DNA from: Gracilaria gracilis
Lineage: Eukaryota; Rhodophyta; Florideophyceae; Gracilariales; Gracilariaceae
Direction of reading: 5' to 3'
NCBI GenBank assembly: GCA_030374805.1
Contig: JARGSG010000011.1
Span: 806,001 to 870,000, forward strand
DNA: 64,000 nucleotides
The notes beneath the pieces are model-generated. The model had not been told where the DNA came from. It searched no databases and saw nothing but the letters and a program-made list of their open reading frames with translations. The first letter of the stretch is position 1. Each line of letters starts with the position of its first letter. This document shows positions 38,671 to 49,310 of this stretch, one piece after another. A program made the position numbers and the translations under genes.

Positions 38671-41458
38671 CAATAATATATTGTAGGTGATAGACAAATC
38701 TCAGTTACCTTTCTCCGCGACTCACGACATCATGTCAACCAACTTACGTTCGCAACCACCAACCTTCGCATTTCATACGTGCGTGCTTCTTGTGGCGAAG
38801 CTGCTTACCAGTGCCGACTCAGCCTGTCATATCAACTCTGGTAGCTCATTTGATTCACAGACGAGCATCCCCCAACAATGCCATCGCACGTAAAACAGCT
38901 CCACGCATGATGCGTCACCGACGATTCTACTCTACGCTGCCATCGCACTGTTCCTATGGAGCGCTCATAGTCTAAGATTCGCGACTAAGGTAGAACACAT
39001 ACATCTCTAACATAACTAGAGACGAACTTGAGATACGTTCCAACGAATATTCTGCGAACGCTCATTCAGTCGTCCCACGATTCGTAGCCTGTTTTTGTCA
39101 GTGGAACGCCACATCCTACAACCTTGATCTTTACACCCAATCATCTTACATAATTCTCCTTTGCCCAGATTTCTTAGTGTTGCTCATCATTCTGCGTCCC
39201 ATCAATCGAGCATTCAAGTGTATTGCCTCGGGTTTTGGGACTGGTTAACGATATTAGACAATGGCAATGCAGACGTTTTGTCTCAGTAGAAAGCACAATT
39301 TCAGAATTGAGCAACTATCTATAGGCAGATCCACATTTCGTGGGCAGTTTCAAGCCACCGCGGTGTTCCTGAGATGAAAGGGTCGACCGCCTTGCGGTGT
39401 CAGGTCTCTGAATTGCTCTTGAGCGAAAGGTTTGAAGTATGCATATACCTGTAGACGTTTCTGACGCCAGAGCTACGTTGTATGAAGCAGAAGGTAATGG
39501 TCTCCTATCAAGGGTACTAGCAACTGCTGCTGGATACTACCCACTGGATAGTATCCAGGATAGTGGTGCTCAGATTCGAAGAGAAGAGTCACGCTGGCAC
39601 AGTTTGCAACTGCACGTAACGGTACACTATTTGCACTCTGCGCACTGTAGCCTCCTCTGTTGTGAACAGAAAAAGGTTTTAAATGCCAGTGTGGTCCAGG
39701 AATTGAGACCAGTGTAGAACAAACGAGAGAGACCCCAATGACAAAAGGCTCACGACGCGAAGATCTTCATTAAAAAGAAAGAGGACAGAACCTATGTTCG
39801 ACATGATGGAAAATAGCCCCAAAGTTCTTGGAGTTTCTGAAGAGAGTGAACTACCTAGACACAGTTTCGGAATAGGGAACCTTGGGACACAGTAGAGAAG
39901 AAGGAAGCAGAAACTTATCGAATCAGATCGAACAAGGCGTGGTGTTCAGTTCGGTCTAAGAACCAAACTGCAGCGCTCCGTTGGTGCTGGGTGACCAAAG
40001 TTGGAATTTGTGACTGTTTTCGAACCGTTCGTTGGGTGGTGAAAAGAATACTTTGTGTTCAGCAAGCACTTAAGACCCCAAGAAAGCCAATGCCATCTGT
40101 AGCGCATGAAAAAGAGAACCAGGAATCCATTGAGGAGCCCACATCACAGATTCTAATTGCTCACAGTATCCACAAGACTGCGAAAACCAGTCAGACTTTT
40201 GCAAACACACGAGAGCAATGGGAGCCTGGCTCCCGGAGCCATGTGTGACCAACCGATTTGTGTTTTTGGATAAACCTTCTCGATAACTTCCCGTTCTTAA
40301 CAGACGTTCTGGCCGGCCTCCGATCTGCTGATCTGCTGCGTGCGAGAAGGAAACCCCGCTTTTGAGAAACTCGTCAACGACCACTCCGAATGTCGCATAC
40401 CGCACCCCGTCTCGGGGCAGATCATAGTAGTATCTATCTGGATCATGCAGCAAGCACGATCCGTTACCTAAAGAGGAGACAGACTGAAATTTCCAACTGC
40501 GAGAGCCAAAGTTCGTATAGAGATAGACTGGAACATCTTTTGTGGAAAGTTCGTTTATGCTCACGCAATGGATATTGAGATTTCTGAAGGGAACAAAAAT
40601 TCGCCCTGTCGGACAAATTGTCTGGAATGATTCACACCCAAGGCAGCCTTCAGTCTCATTCTGTCTCCCTTGGTGACTAAGAGCATCAGTAAGTCTTCCT
40701 CAGCAAGGATCGATTCTATCTTTTCGTTAGACTACCATGAGATCATCAGTTTCTTCTTCATCAGGCTCTCGAGCTGCAAGCCAGCAAAGGATTGTACTCA
40801 GCCGTAATCTCGCGAACGGGAAAGAACTGTCTTGAAGTACATAACGAAATCTGCGCATGGTTACGACGTGCAACCACTATGAATTCGTGGTCACCATTGC
40901 TTTCGACGGTCTCTTGCATAGCTGGATTTGGAGGTTTGTCAGAATATGGAAACAGCACAGTCGTTACAGCCACCGCAGCTCATTACGGGGAGGAAGGGAT
41001 TCGTTTCAAGATTATATACTTCATGGACCTGGTATCAAGAGAACTGAAACGAAACGTTTTCGATCTTCCCGCAGGCAACAAGCATTTTGGTTGATTCGGG
41101 AGATAGATCGCTTTTCTTCAGCTCGCAAGTTGTTGAAAGTCATTTGCATCGATAGTCTCCACAACTTTGTTTCTTTTCAAACTTTGCAACTTGTGTTGAA
41201 GGGTAAATCGCTGTCGGTTTACACAGACACTGAGAAGTCGGTCCGTTTCAGTCGTGTCAATATTTCCAAAGAAGAATTTATTAGAAAGGACGAGACAAAG
41301 ATGCGCGCGAGGTGCCGATCGAATGAAGAGCATCGCCGACGTTGTCGTTGACAACAACGGCAAATTTGAGGACACCGTTCTGAATGTTATTGGAGCTGTG
41401 CGTGCATATCTTGCAAAGTAGTCCTTGCTGCGATGATGCACACTTTGAAAGGTTATGT

Positions 41459-41660
41459 ACTGCGGCCTGGGAATCAGGGGCGGCTGACCATAATAAAGAA
41501 GAAGAAGAACGGTTATGGGTGAGTTCTAGGTTTTCCTCAGGACGCATTAGAGGTCGTTGGGGGTATTTAGCAAACCCCACGCGTTACGAGGAATTAGCGT
41601 AGGTGCTCATACTAAAGAAGAAGATGATGATGATGGATGAGTTCTGGGTTTTACCGTGGA
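41459..41660 (+). repeat. Two tandem copies of a roughly 125-bp repeat with LINE-type tail
   Basis: Copy 1 has GGGGCGGCTGACCATAATAA plus AGAAGAAGAA, then GTGAGTTCTAGGTTTT. Copy 2, about 125 bp later, has GTGCTCATACTAAAGAAGAA, then GATGAGTTCTGGGTTTT. The first block matches the tails at about 280-310 (minus) and 1209-1244 (plus). The intervening GGGTATTTAGCAAACCCCAC is echoed, reversed, near 50975, 51245 and 52240. Confidence 0.6.
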
Positions 41661-42112
41661 CGGCTTTGTTCGTAGATACTCTCGAAATGCGTAGGTCAGA
41701 ATGGTCTACTGAATAGGGTCGACAGGCGATGTTATATTTGTATACAGCTTAGCTTACCCTTGACTGAATCTTGCCCAGATAGTGAAAAGGATTCTGATGA
41801 ATACACCCTCCACGAGTTGATGCGAAGCTGACCTTGAGTGGTTCCAAATGCCAGAGCCGTAAAACTTTTCTGCTGCTACATACAGTGCTGGATCCTCGCG
41901 GAAAGGAAATATGGCTCCCGTCAGCAAGGATTTGAGAACGTTTACTTGTGCCTGTTTTTCTGGCTCCGAAGTGGCAAAACTGGTCTTGGTGGGTCCCAAC
42001 TTCAAGTGTTGCAAAACATTTTCCCAGTGCTAATGGATCCTCGCCAGAGGCTTGTACCAACGGTTATGGGGTAACCTACGAAGTTCCTGTTCGGGGCCTA
42101 CCATAATTGTTG

Positions 42113-42155
42113 GTCCCCTTCTCGCACTCTTGGTTGCCGACCACGAGAAGGGGAC
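42113..42155. repeat. Stem-loop, perfect 12-bp arms, 19-nt loop
   Basis: GTCCCCTTCTCG at 42113-42124 pairs exactly with CGAGAAGGGGAC at 42144-42155. It is not next to a recognised gene and may be the end of a decayed element. Confidence 0.55.
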
Positions 42156-43352
42156 AATAATGAGAACTAATCCTATCAAGTACTACAAGCATTTGGAAAC
42201 TGATAGACCGGGCTCCCAAGCTAAAAGATGGAGGAACAAATCAGTGTCCAGGGATAACATGGCAGTAGATAGATACGGAAGCCAAAAAAGTTTTTGGTGT
42301 TGAGAAAGAACCACTGGTAAGCACTGGTGAGTTTCGGAACAGTAAAAAAGAAAGCGCTGTTGTAGAACAGGCTGTTATGTGTTCCCCTTCTCAGAGATTT
42401 TTGAAAGCATTTGCTTTTGGGGATGGACTGCATCCTGTTCCTTGCATATTTACAACAACTTTTATGTGCTGCTTGTCCTCCGATTGCAACATGTCATTCG
42501 CAGAACAAAGCTTTTCTTCTCGAACTATATTCGTACTAGCAGAATATGATAGCACAGACCAATACAAACCTGCTTCTTGTCACAAGAAGTCCGCCACAAC
42601 GTACCATACACTTTGAGAAGCGTCGTGCGAATGGGCGGCGTTGTTGCCGTAGCCGTCAACCGAAACAAAGTCCTGCTGTGAGCGTAGCTGGCACAAATAA
42701 TGCTGTCAAGTGACGATGTTGCATCATAAGAAACAAGGCAAATAGCATGATCGTACAAAAATCCTTGCCAGTATACGATTGGTTTTGATGGTGTTCGCAT
42801 CGTTGTCAAGCTACTAAACTCAAAGACCGGGGGAAAGCACCTCTTGTGTTAGCAAGTTGACTGTGAGCCGATGCAAAAGGGGGAAACGAAACCGTAAGTC
42901 CATTCTGACTACGGTAAGCATATTGCAACGGTTCTCATACAGAGCCAGCTCTTTCAAGACCGCAAAGAACTTGTTAAGACAATTTTCCAAAGTCAGTTTA
43001 CAACAAAAACTCTCACAGTTAGTTCACTCGTAAATCAAGTTTGTCGCATGGCTGAGGTAGCTTGAAGGTTTATATGCCGTGAGCAGGAAACAAGAAAAAC
43101 GGGCTCCGAACACCAAACGTTAAAAGATCGCCGACAAAAAAAGTTATGCACTGCGAAACTGTGATGAGTTTGAGCGTGCGTGCGTATGTCTGTGTCATAG
43201 CGAGAAGGGGAGAGAGCGAGTATCCAGGAAGAATCGGGTTACAATGACTCCCGTATATCATCCAGCGGGTTCGTTCTAAGATCCACATGACGAAAATTAG
43301 AACAGCCACACGAATCGCTCATCTCTTCACGACTACCTAAATAAAAAAGCTT

Positions 43353-44858
43353 CTACTCATTCCTGATAACGCGGAGGATGTTTGTTCCTCCTGACACACC
43401 CTCTCGCATGCCCGAAACCAACACGACAAGATCGCCCTTCTTACAAAAGCCAGCGGCAGTAGATCGGTTAAGAACTCTAGCAATGAGAGACTCAGTCCCT
43501 ACAAACGAACCAACAACGAGCGGGAAAGCGGCTCGATGAATGAGCAGTTGACGAGCAGTAGTTTCATTCGAAGTGACGCAAATAACCGGGCTGATGGGAC
43601 GATACTTGCACACCAATCGCCCTGTATTACCGGTTTCTGTAAGGCAGAGTATAATAGCGGCATTCAGATCATAAGCTGTCTTGACAGCCGATGCGGTAAT
43701 TGTTTCGGTAATGGTCATATTCTGAGTGCGATGGTGACTTCTCAAAGACTGGAACACATAACGATAGTCAAGCATTTTCTCAGCTTCCCGGCAAATACCA
43801 ACCATAGTACCAACAGCCTCCGCAGGATACAGTCCTTTCGCAGTCTCGCCAGAAAGCATGACGCAATCCGACCCGTCAAACACGGCATTGGCAACGTCAG
43901 TGGTTTCAGCGCGGGTCGGACGCGGGTTCTTAATCATACTATCAAGCATCTGGGTGGCGGTAACAACGGGTTTTCCAGCGACATTACACTTTGAAATCAT
44001 CATCTTCTGAGCAATGGCGACCTTCTCGATAGGGATCTCGACGCCAAGATCGCCGCGAGCAACCATGATAGCGTCGGATTGTTCCAAAATGCCGTCAAAG
44101 TTTTCAAGTCCTTCTTGATTCTCGATCTTTGACATAATCTTGATAGAGGCGCCGCCATTGGCGCGCAGGAAATCGCGAATGCTGACGACGTCAGAGGCCT
44201 TTCTGATGAAGGAGGCGGCGACCATGTCAACCTGCTGCTCGCAGCCAAACTTGAGATCAGCCTTGTCCTTGTCTGTGAGGGCCGGAAGATCGACCTGAGC
44301 GCCCGGCAAATTGACGCCCTTGGTCTCTCCAAGCACGCCATCGTTATTGATACGACAGAAGACCTTATTGGTGGCGGTATCGGTACTCATAACGGTCAAC
44401 GAGATGAGGCCGTCATCGATAAGAATCTCAGAACCCTCACTGACAGTGGAAACCATACTGGCGTACGAATGGCCGATCATTTGAGTATTACCGACGTGGG
44501 AGAAATCAGACAGAAGCACAATGGTTTCGCCAGCTTTGAGATTAATCTCATTGCCGCCTTCAAGCTTTCCGGTGCGAATCTCGGGACCCTTGGTATCGAG
44601 CATGATGCCGCACATGCGGCCGGCGGTAGCCAGGTAGGTGCGCAGGTTGGAGATGGCGGTGGCATGGTGCTTGTGATCGCCGTGCGAGAAGTTGAGACGC
44701 ATGACGTTCATACCGGCGTCGACCAGCGCGCCGAGACGCTTTTGATCGACATACCTACCGACGGTGCAGATGACCTTGCTGCGAATTCGGCCCTTTTCGG
44801 AACTGAAGGCGCCGTCCCTCTTGTAAGAGATCTTGAGGTTATTCTCCAAGCTGGTCAT
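43353..44858 (-). CDS. PK: Pyruvate kinase
   Basis: 501 residues from the ATG at 44858, the normal length for a cytosolic enzyme. It converts phosphoenolpyruvate and ADP to pyruvate and ATP, the last step of glycolysis. Signature blocks are present: MRLNFSHG (53-60), LDTKGPEIRTG (87-97), the active-site KIMSKIENQEG (240-250) with its catalytic lysine, VARGDLGVEIP (266-276), ATQMLDSMI, and RAETTDVANAVFDG. The reading frame continues upstream for 102 codons, but that part is a Pro/Arg low-complexity translation of a C-rich leader and looks non-coding; a plastid isoform with a presequence is the alternative. Confidence 0.95.
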   Translation of the reverse strand: MTSLENNLKISYKRDGAFSSEKGRIRSKVICTVGRYVDQKRLGALVDAGMNVMRLNFSHGDHKHHATAISNLRTYLATAGRMCGIMLDTKGPEIRTGKLEGGNEINLKAGETIVLLSDFSHVGNTQMIGHSYASMVSTVSEGSEILIDDGLISLTVMSTDTATNKVFCRINNDGVLGETKGVNLPGAQVDLPALTDKDKADLKFGCEQQVDMVAASFIRKASDVVSIRDFLRANGGASIKIMSKIENQEGLENFDGILEQSDAIMVARGDLGVEIPIEKVAIAQKMMISKCNVAGKPVVTATQMLDSMIKNPRPTRAETTDVANAVFDGSDCVMLSGETAKGLYPAEAVGTMVGICREAEKMLDYRYVFQSLRSHHRTQNMTITETITASAVKTAYDLNAAIILCLTETGNTGRLVCKYRPISPVICVTSNETTARQLLIHRAAFPLVVGSFVGTESLIARVLNRSTAAGFCKKGDLVVLVSGMREGVSGGTNILRVIRNE

Positions 44859-45302
44859 GATAGATGGGATCGAGCAAGCAAAAAAACGGGGTGAAGCGAA
44901 GGGGAAGCGGAGGAAAACGAAACGAACAGGTTCGACGCGGGGGGGGGAGGGGGGAAGGGTTAAGCGCGGATGCGGGCTAAGGGGGAAGGCGGATATTATA
45001 TATGGGGAGGGGGGCAATGTAAGGGGCGTGTAAAGGAGGAACGCGGCAGCAAAAGGTGTAGCGACGAGGCGACGGCGGGGGCGGCGAGGAGCAGGACGCA
45101 CAGCAACGAAAGATGGACGGGCGCAGTCGACGGCACGAAAGCGACACAGGACAACAAAACACAACGCGCGGCGGCAGCAGACGGCCCAATGGCGACGCGC
45201 GGCGCGGCGGGCAGATTTGATTCGACACGTGTGCGAATATGCTGTGGCACACGCCGGGCCGCGGCGGGAAAGCGCGCAGCGAAGGTAAACGCGCGCATGG
45301 CG
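44859..45302. promoter_or_regulatory. Pyruvate kinase upstream region, C-rich on the sense strand
   Basis: On the plus strand there are G runs at 44940-44958 and 45004-45014 (runs of 3-9 G); on the pyruvate kinase sense strand these are C runs. The far end holds the 3' UTR of the WW-AIM24 gene on the same strand. Confidence 0.45.
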
Positions 45303-46340
45303 CTACGTGAGTGCGTGCAGCACACCGGTGGCGACGTGAGCGCCCACGGACGCCACGCGCTCCGACACGATGGTGGTCTCGCTGCGGTACGGCTGCACGA
45401 TGACGACGCCCGCGCAGAACTTGAGCTGCGCTTCGTGCCCGCTCTTGCGCCCCACGCACAGTCGCAGCGACAGGTCCAGCTTGAGCGAAGGCGCGTGCGT
45501 CCACGCCACCGTGCAGTCCGCGTCCGTGTACACCGGGTCCTCCTCGCTCGCCTGCAGCGTGATGGCCGACTTCTCGCACATGAACGCCACAAAGCCGCTG
45601 CCGCTCACCTTGATGGCGAACAGCCCGGAGGCCGCCATGCCGGCGCCCTTCACCAGCTGCACGTCGTGCTGCACCGACTGCGACATGGCCATGATCTTGT
45701 CGCCGTTCACGAACACGCTCTGCTGCCGCAGCTGCACCAAGCACACCGCGCGCCCGTTGGACGCGCAGTAAATCGTGCCCCGGCCCACGCACTTGGTCAT
45801 GCGAATGCCCTCGCCCGTCAACGCGCGCTTCACCACGCTGGACAGCCCCTCGTCGCGGAAGCGCTGTCTGGAGAAGGAGATGTTTCCACGACGCGCGATC
45901 ATGCTGCCGCATCGGATCCACACAAACGCATCCTGCGTGCTGCCCAGATTGATCTGCAGCACCTTCTCGCGCTCCAGCTCGAACAGCGGGTAGCCGCGCG
46001 CGCGACTGCGCGTGTTGTGCACCAGCGTGGGGAACGTGTAGCGCGAATCGTCCGACGCACGCCGCTGCCGCGAATGCTGCGTCGACGACGAGTGGCAGTT
46101 GTTGTTGGCGCGCGTCAGCACTTGTCTGTTTCCGATCGGGAAGCGTTGCGGAGGCGCCGGCGTTGCCGGCGATGACGCGTCGCGCAGCGACGATGGCTGC
46201 GAGCTGCAACTGCTTGCAGCGCACGCCGACTGCGGCGGCTGCCAGGTGGTGCGCCGCGTGGCGGCGCAGTAGTAGAGCGGCTGTCCGGACGGCGTGGATA
46301 GCAGTTGCCAGCCGTCAGGTAATGAGCTTGTGGAAGACAT
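45303..46340 (-). CDS. WW domain - AIM24 family fusion protein
   Basis: 345 residues from the ATG at 46340. Residues 7-36 (LPDGWQLLSTPSGQPLYYCA, then TTWQPP) form a WW domain with both signature tryptophans (11 and 33) and the YY pair, which binds proline-rich ligands. Residues about 37-105 are a Ser/Pro/Gln linker. Residues about 112-345 match the AIM24/TRAP-like beta-barrel family (for example LGSTQDAFVWIRCGSMIARR, GAGMAASGLFAIKVSGSGFV). AIM24 proteins occur in bacteria and, in yeast, at the mitochondrial inner membrane where they help cristae organisation. No mitochondrial presequence precedes the WW domain, so a cytosolic location is likelier. It is divergent from the copine gene. Confidence 0.8.
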   Translation of the reverse strand: MSSTSSLPDGWQLLSTPSGQPLYYCAATRRTTWQPPQSACAASSCSSQPSSLRDASSPATPAPPQRFPIGNRQVLTRANNNCHSSSTQHSRQRRASDDSRYTFPTLVHNTRSRARGYPLFELEREKVLQINLGSTQDAFVWIRCGSMIARRGNISFSRQRFRDEGLSSVVKRALTGEGIRMTKCVGRGTIYCASNGRAVCLVQLRQQSVFVNGDKIMAMSQSVQHDVQLVKGAGMAASGLFAIKVSGSGFVAFMCEKSAITLQASEEDPVYTDADCTVAWTHAPSLKLDLSLRLCVGRKSGHEAQLKFCAGVVIVQPYRSETTIVSERVASVGAHVATGVLHALT

Positions 46341-47120
46341 GGTCGCTTTGCGCGGGGCGCCGATGCGCGCATGCGTTCATACAGAGATGCTTTCTTGACG
46401 CGTGCTCTCGCTCCCTCCCGCTCCTTCTCGCTCCCGTTCTCGCTCTCGCTCTCGCTCTCGCTCTCGCTCTCGCTCTCGCTCTCGCTCTCGCTCTCGCTCT
46501 CGCTCTCGCTCTCTGTCGGGGGCGGCGGTGTGGCGCCTTCATGGCGCAAGCACGTTTTGACTGTAGCTGCGCCACACAGCGGTGGCACTGGCGCCGCTGC
46601 GCCGGTCTGCATGTGCATGTAACTTAACTTTTAGATAGAGATGCATCTCTGCCGACGGTCGGTGCCTTTTTTTTTTGGTGCGGAGTTCTCTTTACACGCG
46701 CACACGCGCGAGACACACCGTAGCGCCACGCTGATTGGACCGCGCAAATCGCCACCGCCACGCACGCACTTGAGAGAGACACACCGCCTGTGCATGTGTG
46801 TGAGCGCGCAGCGACCTGTCCGCGAGAGCGACTCAAAGCGCCGCGCGGACAATCGTTGCCTCTTTGCTTCCGCGCGCCCGTCCCCCACCGCGCCCGTCCC
46901 CCGCCGCGCCCGTCCCCACCGCTCCCGTGCTCACCCCCCCCGTGCTCAAACCCCCCCCCCGTGCTCACCCCGCCCGTATCCCCGTATCTACCGCGCCCGT
47001 CCCCCGCCGTAATCTTCCGCGCGCCGCGCCGCTCCCCTCCCCCACTCGCCTTTCCTCCCTCCCCGCCACGTCGCCGCCAGTGCGCCCCCCGCGCTGCCAG
47101 CGCCGTTTTCGCGCCCAACT
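46341..47120. promoter_or_regulatory. Divergent promoter between WW-AIM24 and copine genes
   Basis: 780 bp with a hexanucleotide array (46439-46514) on the AIM24 side and long C runs (about 46875-46965) 155-245 bp upstream of the copine ATG. No ORF in it has a recognisable domain; the low-complexity frames are repeat translations. Confidence 0.5.
46439..46514. repeat. (CTCGCT)n microsatellite, about 12.7 units
   Basis: Twelve perfect CTCGCT units and a partial one, preceded by degenerate units from about 46405. It lies 99-174 bp upstream of the WW-AIM24 start codon, and probably within its 5' UTR or promoter. Confidence 0.95.
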
Positions 47121-49310
47121 ATGTCTAACTCGTCGTCCTTCGAGCTGCCGCAAACGCGTCGTCGCGGTTCGTCGTCGCCCACTGGCTCCAACTCCGCCAT
47201 TGAACCTACGCCCTTCTCGCTCACCAAGCGCTCGCCGTCCGCGCGCGACGACGCCTCCACGCGCTCCATGAACATCTGTCTGCAGCTCGAGGCCAGCGGA
47301 TTGCCCAACATGGACATCCGCGGCAAGAGCGACCCTTTCGTCGTGTTGTACAAGCACGTGCCGTCCGCCGCCACGGCCGCCGACTCGTGGCTGCTCATCG
47401 ACCAGACCGAGACCGTTTACAACAACCTGTCGCCCAAGTGGAGCACTACTTTTGCCATTGACTACCATTTCGGCAGCAACACGCTGCTGCGCTTTGACAT
47501 CTATGACCGTGACTCGCGTTCAGATGACCTTTCCAAGCACGACTTCATCGGCCAGGTGCGCTGTACCGTGGCGCAGGTCGTACTGGCCGACAACCAGACG
47601 CTAGAGTTGCCGGTACGTCACGCCGCCAAGAACGGCGCCAATCGCGGTATGCTCACCATCCGCGGTGAGGAGCAAAAGGGCGACCTTGGAGACAGTGTCA
47701 CGCTACAATTCTCCGCCTTCAATTTGCGCCGCACCAAGCGTCCGTTCTACGTGCTCAGTCGCCAGAATAATGACCAAACCTTCAGTCCCGTCGTTTACTC
47801 GGAGGTGCATCAGTCGTACGCCGCGGGAAACCATGAGAACGTGTTCCGTCCCGTGTGCAAGTCGCTGGCGCGTCTGGTGAACGGTGATTTAGACCGCTTG
47901 CTCAAGATTGAGTTTCTTAATTATGAGAGATGGGGCGGTTATTATCATGGCGGTAGTGTCACTTTCACCTTGAGACAGGCCAAAAATGCGGCCACAAATC
48001 CAATGGCTAACAAATTCGAGCTTAAGAAGAAAAAAAAGAAGGGTGATGTGTCGGCCGGTACGCTTATCATCAAGAAGTGCGACATTTCAGTCCCATACTC
48101 TTTCATCGACTACATCCAAAGCGGCGTCATTATCAATACTGTTATTGCCGTTGACATGTCAAGTTCCAACGGAAACCCTAACGATCCTACTTCACTGCAA
48201 TATAAGAACCCTTCCAATCCAAACGAATACGTCATCGCCTTGCGCGCCGTGGGCAGCGTCTTGGCCGCTTATGATACCACAAAAACCTTTCCTGCGTATG
48301 CGTTTGGAGCCGCGTTACCACCTCGCTTCGAAGAAGCTGCGCATGTGTTTGCACTCACTGGCAATTATGTCACTCAACCGGTCTGCAATGGCATAGAAGA
48401 TGTGATTCATGCTTACTACGTCGCTCTGAATCGTGTTGCGCCCTACCAGCCCTGCCGGTACGGACCCATGCTGGAACACGTCATCAAGACGGCAAAGGCT
48501 GAAAATGAGCGCGATGGAAAGATTGTGTACACCATCTTGCTTGTCGTTACGGATGGTGAGTTTTCAGACTTTGCTGATGCAGCCAACCTTATCTGTTCTG
48601 CCGCTGATATGCCTCTGTCCATTGTGATTGTGGGCGTCGGAAAGTCCAACTTCACTGACTTGGAGAAACTTGACGGAGATACGGAGCGCTTGTGTTCCAC
48701 GGACGGTACGCCGTGTGCTAGGGATATTGTGCAGTTTGTACCATTCCACAAGCATCGATTCAATACACATCAGCTGGCAAGAGAGGTTTTGGATGAGATT
48801 CCGGAACAATTCTTGTCGTATATGAGAAGTCGAGGTATCAAACCGCAAGATATCCAACCGCCATCTCCTATTCGTCGCCACTCTGTTGGCCCTTTTTATC
48901 CGAGCAATGACTTGACGTCGACGGTTTCACTGCAACGGACATTCAGTTCATGCAGTCCGTCGATACCTTCGATGCCGACCAGCCCGGCTATGAATCCTCT
49001 ACTGACTCAATCGACGGCTGGCGCTTATGGCGGCTACAGAACTACACATGGGACCTATACGCCGGTGCAAAGCAAATATATTCCGAACCAAAATGGTGCT
49101 CAACCGGCTCAAACGGGTATGGCCCATCTTGCTGTTCCCACTTCTGTGCCCAGTCCTTATGGCCAAGTGTATCGCCCACCGTCCTACAATCCGTCAAGTA
49201 CGTATGGCTCGTTGCCGTATGGTTCACAAGTGGGTGGTGCTCCATTTGGCACATATAGCTCGCTTTACCAAGCAAGCACCTCAGGACATCATGTATATCA
49301 ACCTCGGTGA
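47121..49310 (+). CDS. Copine (calcium-dependent phospholipid-binding protein)
   Basis: 729 residues from the ATG at 47121. After a Ser-rich N-terminus, C2A (about 50-180) has the calcium-binding aspartates in NMDIRGKSDPF and FDIYDRDSRSDD. C2B (about 190-320) is less canonical and ends in a Lys run (LKKKKKKGD). The copine/VWA domain (about 325-575) shows YIQSGVIINTVIAVDMSSSN, the family form in which MIDAS reads DxSxS, plus LLVVTDGEFSD and IVIVGVG. A Pro/Gly/Tyr-rich tail of about 130 residues follows (QPPSPIRR, YGQVYRPPSYNPSSTYG). Copines move to membranes when calcium rises and recruit partners through the VWA domain. The Pro-rich tail could be a ligand for WW domains such as the one in the divergent neighbour (speculative). 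Confidence 0.93.
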   Translation: MSNSSSFELPQTRRRGSSSPTGSNSAIEPTPFSLTKRSPSARDDASTRSMNICLQLEASGLPNMDIRGKSDPFVVLYKHVPSAATAADSWLLIDQTETVYNNLSPKWSTTFAIDYHFGSNTLLRFDIYDRDSRSDDLSKHDFIGQVRCTVAQVVLADNQTLELPVRHAAKNGANRGMLTIRGEEQKGDLGDSVTLQFSAFNLRRTKRPFYVLSRQNNDQTFSPVVYSEVHQSYAAGNHENVFRPVCKSLARLVNGDLDRLLKIEFLNYERWGGYYHGGSVTFTLRQAKNAATNPMANKFELKKKKKKGDVSAGTLIIKKCDISVPYSFIDYIQSGVIINTVIAVDMSSSNGNPNDPTSLQYKNPSNPNEYVIALRAVGSVLAAYDTTKTFPAYAFGAALPPRFEEAAHVFALTGNYVTQPVCNGIEDVIHAYYVALNRVAPYQPCRYGPMLEHVIKTAKAENERDGKIVYTILLVVTDGEFSDFADAANLICSAADMPLSIVIVGVGKSNFTDLEKLDGDTERLCSTDGTPCARDIVQFVPFHKHRFNTHQLAREVLDEIPEQFLSYMRSRGIKPQDIQPPSPIRRHSVGPFYPSNDLTSTVSLQRTFSSCSPSIPSMPTSPAMNPLLTQSTAGAYGGYRTTHGTYTPVQSKYIPNQNGAQPAQTGMAHLAVPTSVPSPYGQVYRPPSYNPSSTYGSLPYGSQVGGAPFGTYSSLYQASTSGHHVYQPR

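Larger units (their letters stand above)
38671..43352. other. 4.7-kb gene-poor region, probably decayed mobile-element DNA
   Basis: No frame here shows a known domain. Several ORFs of 80-165 codons (for example 39439..39717 and 40857..41351 on plus, 40070..40564 on minus) have no family resemblance, and some lack an ATG. The LINE-type tail block recurs at 41466-41503, and a related tandem copy follows at about 41589-41625. A 12-bp stem-loop lies at 42113-42155. The right end contains the 3' UTR of pyruvate kinase. Confidence 0.5.

Noticed and set aside
40070-40564. 164-codon minus ORF that reads like a protein
   Set aside because: It starts at GTG, matches no family I know and lies in repeat debris; possibly a decayed element, not reported as a gene.
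44859-45164. 102-codon N-terminal extension of pyruvate kinase as a plastid transit peptide
   Set aside because: The extension is a translation of C-rich low-complexity leader, its first codons are not like a presequence, and the ATG at 44858 gives a full-length cytosolic-type enzyme.
46115-46622. ORFs with (SE)n, (RA)n, (AL)n or (LS)n repeats
   Set aside because: All are frame translations of the CTCGCT microsatellite.
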